From the NCBI RefSeq assembly GCF_026343185.1, contig NZ_JAPEMA010000001.1:3162001-3226000 (forward strand): a stretch of 64,000 nucleotides of DNA, given 5' to 3'. Source of the stretch: Streptomyces sp. NBC_00091. Lineage in GTDB: Bacteria > Actinomycetota > Actinomycetes > Streptomycetales > Streptomycetaceae. This document shows, in pieces, positions 59,539-64,000 of this stretch; the stretch's first letter is position 1; the number at the start of each line of letters is the position of its first letter. Position numbers and translations under genes: made by a program. The notes under the pieces were generated by a model. That model had not been told where the DNA came from, did no database searches, and saw only the letters and a program-made list of their open reading frames with translations.

Positions 59539-60861
59539 ATGGCTGGTGTGAGCTACCCGTACCCGTATGAAGCCCCAGTTTCGCAGACGCTCTTCGAGCG
59601 CGCGTCCCTCGTGACCCCCGGCGGCGTGAACTCTCCCGTTCGCGCCTTCCGTGCCGTGGGCGGTACGCCCCGGTTCATGGTGTCCGGTACCGGTCCCTAC
59701 CTGACCGATGCCGACGGGCGTGAGTACGTCGACCTGGTCTGCTCGTGGGGGCCGATGATCCTCGGCCACGCCCACCCCGAGGTGATCGAGGCGGTGCAGG
59801 CGGCGGTCGCCCGCGGCACCTCCTTCGGTACGCCCGGCGAGGGCGAGGTCGCGCTCGGCGAGGAGATCGTCGCCCGCATCGAGCCCGTCGAGCAGGTGCG
59901 CCTGGTGTCGTCCGGCACCGAGGCGACCATGTCGGCGATCCGGCTGGCCCGCGGCTTCACCGGCCGCGCCAAGATCGTCAAGTTCGCCGGCTGCTACCAC
60001 GGACACGTCGACGCGCTGCTGGCCGCCGCCGGTTCCGGCCTGGCGACCTTCGCGCTGCCCGACACCCCCGGTGTGACGGGCGCGCAGGCCGGCGACACGA
60101 TCGTGCTGCCCTACAACGACCTCGACGCCGTCCGGGCGGCCTTCGCCGCGCACCCGGGCGAGATCGCCTGCGTGATCACCGAGGCCGCGCCCGGCAACAT
60201 GGGCGTCGTCACCCCGGGCGAGGGCTTCAACCAGGGCCTCGCCGACCTGTGCCGGGAGAACGGCGCGCTGTACATCTCCGACGAGGTGATGACCGGATTC
60301 CGTACCTCCCGCGCCGGCTGGTACGGGGTGGACGGGGTCAGGCCCGACCTGATGACCTTCGGCAAGGTCATGGGCGGCGGCTTCCCGGCGGCGGCCTTCG
60401 GCGGCCGCGCGGACGTCATGGGGTACCTGGCCCCGGCCGGCCCGGTCTACCAGGCGGGCACGCTCTCCGGTAACCCGGTCGCCACCGCCGCCGGCCTCGC
60501 GCAGCTGCGGCTGCTGGACGGGGCGGCGTACGCGAAGGTCGACGCGGTGTCGAAGGAGATCCAGGGCCTGGTGACGGCGGCGCTGGGCAAGGAGGGCGTG
60601 GCGCACCGGCTGCAGACCGCGTCCAACATGTTCTCGGTGTTCTTCACCGCGGACCCGGTCCGCAACTACGACGAGGCGAAGACGCAGGAAGCATTCCGCT
60701 TCAACGCGTTCTTCCACTCGATGCTGTCGCAGGGCGTCTACCTGCCGCCGTCGGCGTTCGAGTCCTGGTTCGTGTCCACCGCCCACGACGAGCGGGCGGT
60801 CGAGCGCATCGCGGCGGCGCTGCCCGCCGCCGCGCGGGCCGCCGCGGAGGCCACCGCATGA
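59539..60861 (+). CDS. hemL: Glutamate-1-semialdehyde 2,1-aminomutase
   Basis: 440 residues; it converts glutamate-1-semialdehyde from HemA into 5-aminolevulinate. PLP-dependent class III fold: [61 protein letters not shown] and the PLP lysine in [18 protein letters not shown]. Start ATG 59539; GTG 59548 is possible. ATGA overlap with the phosphatase gene. It supplies the substrate of HemB encoded 38 kb away. Confidence 0.97.
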   Translation: MAGVSYPYPYEAPVSQTLFERASLVTPGGVNSPVRAFRAVGGTPRFMVSGTGPYLTDADGREYVDLVCSWGPMILGHAHPEVIEAVQAAVARGTSFGTPGEGEVALGEEIVARIEPVEQVRLVSSGTEATMSAIRLARGFTGRAKIVKFAGCYHGHVDALLAAAGSGLATFALPDTPGVTGAQAGDTIVLPYNDLDAVRAAFAAHPGEIACVITEAAPGNMGVVTPGEGFNQGLADLCRENGALYISDEVMTGFRTSRAGWYGVDGVRPDLMTFGKVMGGGFPAAAFGGRADVMGYLAPAGPVYQAGTLSGNPVATAAGLAQLRLLDGAAYAKVDAVSKEIQGLVTAALGKEGVAHRLQTASNMFSVFFTADPVRNYDEAKTQEAFRFNAFFHSMLSQGVYLPPSAFESWFVSTAHDERAVERIAAALPAAARAAAEATA

Positions 60862-61532
60862 GCGACATCACCGTCGTCCACCTGATGCGCCACGGCGAGG
60901 TGCACAACCCGGAGGGGGTCCTGTACGGGCGCCGGGCCGGCTACCACCTCTCCGAGCTGGGCCGGCAGATGGCCGACCGGGTCGCCGAGCACCTCCAGGA
61001 GCGGGACGTCACCTATGTGGTGTCCTCGCCGCTGGAGCGGGCGCAGGAGACGGCAGCGCCGATCGCGAAGGTGCACGGCCTGGAGCTGGCTACCGACGGC
61101 CGGCTGATCGAGGCGGGCAACGTCTTCGAGGGCAAGACCTTCGGCGTCGGCGACGGCGCCCTGCGCAAGCCGGGCAACTGGAAGCACCTGACGAACCCGT
61201 TCAAGCCGTCGTGGGGCGAGCCGTACGTCGAGCAGGTCGTGCGGATGATGAGCGCGATCGAGGCCGCGAGGGACTCGGCGCGCGGGCACGAGGCGGTGGC
61301 GGTCAGCCACCAGCTGCCGATCTGGATCGTGCGCAGCTTCGCGGAGAAGCGGCGGCTGTGGCACGACCCGAGGCGGCGGCAGTGCACGCTGGCGTCGCTG
61401 ACGTCGTTCACGTACCAGGGCGACAAGCTGGTGTCGGTGGGCTACAGCGAGCCGGCCCGGGACCTGGTCCCGGCGCACCTCCTGGCCGGGGCCAAGCCGG
61501 TCAAGGGCAAGTCGAAGGCCTTCGGCGCGTAG
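60858..61532 (+). CDS. Histidine phosphatase family protein
   Basis: 224 residues. The RHG motif is [13 protein letters not shown] with the phosphohistidine in RHG; the second His lies in [13 protein letters not shown], and [13 protein letters not shown] supplies the acid region. Dephosphorylates an unknown small substrate. Overlaps hemL by four bases (ATGA) and precedes the cytochrome c biogenesis genes. Confidence 0.92.
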   Translation: MSDITVVHLMRHGEVHNPEGVLYGRRAGYHLSELGRQMADRVAEHLQERDVTYVVSSPLERAQETAAPIAKVHGLELATDGRLIEAGNVFEGKTFGVGDGALRKPGNWKHLTNPFKPSWGEPYVEQVVRMMSAIEAARDSARGHEAVAVSHQLPIWIVRSFAEKRRLWHDPRRRQCTLASLTSFTYQGDKLVSVGYSEPARDLVPAHLLAGAKPVKGKSKAFGA

Positions 61533-61623
61533 TCCCTGGCCGGGGTCCCGTCCCTGACCAGCGCCTTAACACCCCCTCGGGGGGTGCGGAAGATCCGCAA
61601 AACGGTCATGCGAAACTTTTCAC

Positions 61624-62259
61624 ATGAGCCTTAGCCGCGCCCCCCGACGCCGCCGCTCGACCAGCGGCCGCGCCACCCTGCTGACCGCGGTGACCCTCGC
61701 GAGCGCCCTGACCCTCTCGGCGTGCAGCGATACGGGCAGCGGCAGCAAGTCAGCCGGTTCCGCCGGCGGCAACTACGTGACGGGCCCCAGCGGCATCTCC
61801 ACCGTCTCCAAGGCCGACCGCGTCGACGCCCCCAAGCTCGACGGGGAGACCGTCGACAGCAAGACCCTCGACACCACCACCCTCAAGGGCAAGGTCGTCG
61901 TCCTCAACGTCTGGGGTTCGTGGTGCCCGCCCTGCCGGGCCGAGGCGCCGTACTTCGCGAAGGTCTCCAAGGACCTGGCCGACGCCGGCAAGGACGTGGC
62001 CTTCGTCGGGATCAACACCCGCGACAACAGCAAGCAGAACGCCGCCTCCTTCGAGGAGAACTTCGGGATCACCTACCCGAGCCTCTACGACCCGGACGGG
62101 AAGCTGATGCTCCGCTTCCCCAAGGGCACGCTGAACGCGCAGTCCATCCCCTCCACGATCGTCCTCGACAAGGAGGGCAAGATCGCCGCCCGCACCCTCG
62201 TCGCGGTCAACGAGGAGCAGCTGCGCTCGATGATCGACCCGCTCCTCGCGGAGCAGTGA
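61624..62259 (+). CDS. ResA/TlpA-like thioredoxin-fold lipoprotein
   Basis: 211 residues. A signal sequence with lipobox LSAC (Cys34) anchors it outside the membrane. The thioredoxin motif WCPPC lies in VLNVWGSWCPPCRAEAPYFA, and the cis-Pro is in SIPSTIVLD. It reduces apocytochrome c haem-binding cysteines, using electrons passed through CcdA encoded four bases downstream of its stop. Confidence 0.94.
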   Translation: MSLSRAPRRRRSTSGRATLLTAVTLASALTLSACSDTGSGSKSAGSAGGNYVTGPSGISTVSKADRVDAPKLDGETVDSKTLDTTTLKGKVVVLNVWGSWCPPCRAEAPYFAKVSKDLADAGKDVAFVGINTRDNSKQNAASFEENFGITYPSLYDPDGKLMLRFPKGTLNAQSIPSTIVLDKEGKIAARTLVAVNEEQLRSMIDPLLAEQ

Positions 62260-62263
62260 CCGA

Positions 62264-63058
62264 GTGAGTGCCCTCGTGGTCGAGCACCTCCTCGCCGCCG
62301 AAGCGGCCGGCGTGAACAGCACCGTCCTGAGCGGGGGACTGCTGCTGGCCCTGCCGATCGCGCTGATCGCGGGCCTGGTCTCCTTCTTCTCCCCCTGCGT
62401 GCTCCCCCTGGTCCCCGGCTACCTGTCCTACGTGACCGGTATCGGCGGCGCCGACCTCGCCGAGGCCCGGCGCGGCCGGATGGCGGCCGGCGCGAGCCTG
62501 TTCATCCTCGGCTTCACCGCCGTCTTCGTCTCGACCGGCGCGCTCTTCGGCCAGTTCGGCGACGTCTTCCAGGGAGAGAACAAGGACGTCATCACCCGGG
62601 TCATGGGCGCCTTGGTGATCCTGCTCGGCCTCTTCTTCATGGGGGCCATCCCGGGCCTGACGATGCGGGAGTTCCGCTTCCACAAGAAGCCGACGGCCGG
62701 CCTGCTCGGCGCGCCCGTGCTCGGCGTGCTCTTCGGCATCGGCTGGACCCCCTGCATGGGCCCGACCCTCGCCGCCGTGAACACGCTCGCCATCTCCCTC
62801 GACGACGCCACCGCCGCGCGCGGCGCCCTGCTGATGGTCGTCTACTGCCTGGGGCTCGGTCTGCCCTTCATCCTCGCCGCGGTCGCCTTCCGCAAGGCGC
62901 TCGGTGCTTTCGGCTGGGTGAAGAAGCACTATGCATGGGTGATGAGGATCGGCGGCGGCATGCTGATCCTGACCGGCCTGCTGCTCGTCACAGGAATGTG
63001 GGACAGCATCGTCGGCGAGATGCAGAGCTGGACCAGCGGCTTCACGGTGGGGATCTGA
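62264..63058 (+). CDS. ccdA: Cytochrome c biogenesis protein CcdA
   Basis: 264 residues from GTG 62264. About six membrane helices; the paired redox cysteines are in SFFSPCVLPLVPGYL and IGWTPCMGPTLAAV. It carries reducing equivalents from cytosolic thioredoxin to the extracytoplasmic ResA-like protein. Gap of 13 bases to resB. Confidence 0.95.
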   Translation: MSALVVEHLLAAEAAGVNSTVLSGGLLLALPIALIAGLVSFFSPCVLPLVPGYLSYVTGIGGADLAEARRGRMAAGASLFILGFTAVFVSTGALFGQFGDVFQGENKDVITRVMGALVILLGLFFMGAIPGLTMREFRFHKKPTAGLLGAPVLGVLFGIGWTPCMGPTLAAVNTLAISLDDATAARGALLMVVYCLGLGLPFILAAVAFRKALGAFGWVKKHYAWVMRIGGGMLILTGLLLVTGMWDSIVGEMQSWTSGFTVGI

Positions 63059-63071
63059 GGACTACACGCAC

Positions 63072-64000
63072 ATGAGTACGACCGACAAGGCGCCCGCCGA
63101 GGCGCCCAACCAGGCCGAGGCCGAAGCCGACGCCGCCGCCGGAGCGCAGCTCTCCACGGCCCCCGTCGAGGACGGCCCGGCGGCCCCCGTCGGCATCGGG
63201 GTGACCGGCTGGGCCCGCTGGTTCTGGCGCCAGCTCACCTCCATGCGCGTGGCGCTGATCCTGCTCTTCCTGCTCTCCCTCGGCTCCATCCCCGGCTCCC
63301 TGGTCCCGCAGACCCAGGTCGACCCGATGAAGGTCGCGGAGTGGAAGAAGACCCACGAGTTCTGGGTCCCGCTCGCCGAGAAGCTCCAGCTCTTCGACGT
63401 CTACAGCTCGGTGTGGTTCTCCGCGATCTACATCCTGCTGTTCGTGTCGCTGATCGGCTGCATCGTCCCGCGCACCTGGCAGTTCGTCGGCCAGCTCACC
63501 GGCCGCCCGCCGGGCGCGCCCCGCCGCCTGGACCGGCTGCCGGCGTACGTGACCTGGCGGACGGACACCTCCCCCGAGGAGGTCCTCGCCTCGGCGAAGA
63601 CCCTGCTCGGCGGGCGCCGCTTCCGCACGGAGGCGGCGGCCGACGAACGGTACGGCAACGCCGTCGCCGCCGAGAAGGGCTATCTGCGCGAGGCCGGGAA
63701 CCTGGCCTTCCACATCGCCCTGATCGTGCTGCTGGTGGCCTTCGCGGCCGGGCAGCTCCTCAAGTCCGAGGGCGGCAAGCTCGTCCTGCGCGGCAAGGGC
63801 TTCTCCAACACGCTCACCCAGTACGACGACTTCAAGTCCGGCAGCCTCTTCTCCTCCGACAACCTGCCGCCGTTCTCGTTCACCCTGGACAAGTTCGACG
63901 CGACGTACGAGAAGACCGGCCCGCAGAAGGGCACCCCGCGCGACTTCAAGGCGTACGTCACCTACGCCGAGGGCGCGCACGGGGAGCCGAAGAAGGCCGA
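63072..64000 (+). CDS. resB: Cytochrome c biogenesis protein ResB (partial, cut at window end)
   Basis: The first 309 residues are present and the frame is open at the window edge. After an acidic N-terminus the ResB pattern appears: WARWFWRQLTSMRVALILLF with LLSLGSIPGSLVPQT, helix SSVWFSAIYILLFVSLIGCIVP, and LREAGNLAFHIALIVLLVAF. ResB works with ResC (CcsB/CcsA, expected next) to export and attach haem to apocytochrome c (System II). Confidence 0.95.
   Translation, partial: MSTTDKAPAEAPNQAEAEADAAAGAQLSTAPVEDGPAAPVGIGVTGWARWFWRQLTSMRVALILLFLLSLGSIPGSLVPQTQVDPMKVAEWKKTHEFWVPLAEKLQLFDVYSSVWFSAIYILLFVSLIGCIVPRTWQFVGQLTGRPPGAPRRLDRLPAYVTWRTDTSPEEVLASAKTLLGGRRFRTEAAADERYGNAVAAEKGYLREAGNLAFHIALIVLLVAFAAGQLLKSEGGKLVLRGKGFSNTLTQYDDFKSGSLFSSDNLPPFSFTLDKFDATYEKTGPQKGTPRDFKAYVTYAEGAHGEPKKA

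Overview
The window is a high-G+C chromosomal segment from a Streptomyces or very close relative. The evidence is the gene content: the developmental sigma factor BldN with its anti-sigma factor RsbN, a rex-hemA-hemC-hemD operon with a Rex operator, class I lysyl-tRNA synthetase divergent from argS, Scr1-type XRE regulators with a DUF397 partner, a perfect core DasR site, GTG/TTG starts, and dense hairpin terminators mostly lacking U-tracts.

Layout. 1-3450: end of an rRNA operon (16S-23S spacer, 23S, 5S, terminator). 3.5-10.2 kb: housekeeping genes (HAD phosphatase, MFS permease, AcuC-like deacetylase, small HTH protein, 32-residue bS22-like ribosomal protein, epimerase, acyltransferase). 10.3-14.3 kb: rsbN, bldN, a HAD-IB hydrolase and a glutaredoxin-like protein. 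14.5-21.4 kb: rex-hemACD and hemB, the route from glutamyl-tRNA to uroporphyrinogen III; hemL follows 38 kb later. 21.5-27 kb: small regulatory modules (TetR, paired DUF1876 genes, drug-type ABC exporter with its TetR repressor, XRE/DUF397/HATPase). 27.1-32.5 kb: an accessory cluster with two STAND NTPases (NB-ARC/TPR and HTH/NACHT), a membrane protein sharing a repeated motif with the first NTPase, and a 44-residue membrane ORF between them. 32.5-41 kb: VOC protein, RHH protein, argS/lysS, DUF2637 protein and two DUF3558 lipoproteins. 41-46.6 kb: rtcB facing a LAGLIDADG endonuclease gene, a secreted collagen-like protein, a Uma2 nuclease-fold protein, a polysaccharide deacetylase under a DasR-like site, and an SDR. 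46.8-56 kb: secreted protein, FAD monooxygenase, Mut7-C protein, solo tnpB insertion element, HxlR/quinone reductase pair, TetR/DUF2867 pair, small stress-type genes and an orphan Scr1-type regulator. 56.2-58.8 kb: an ice-binding-domain/collagen-repeat surface protein and a decayed integrase. 58.8-64 kb: hemL, a phosphatase, and ResA-CcdA-ResB (System II cytochrome c biogenesis), with resB cut by the window edge.

How parts fit: Rex couples NADH/NAD+ to haem synthesis, whose product is used by the cytochrome c assembly genes at the right end. BldN/RsbN governs aerial development. The most unusual loci are the STAND cluster, the rtcB/homing-endonuclease pair, the in-frame intergenic-type repeat inside hemA, the solo TnpB element and the repeat-amplified ice-binding/collagen protein. 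Functions are read from sequence patterns only; no database search was run.
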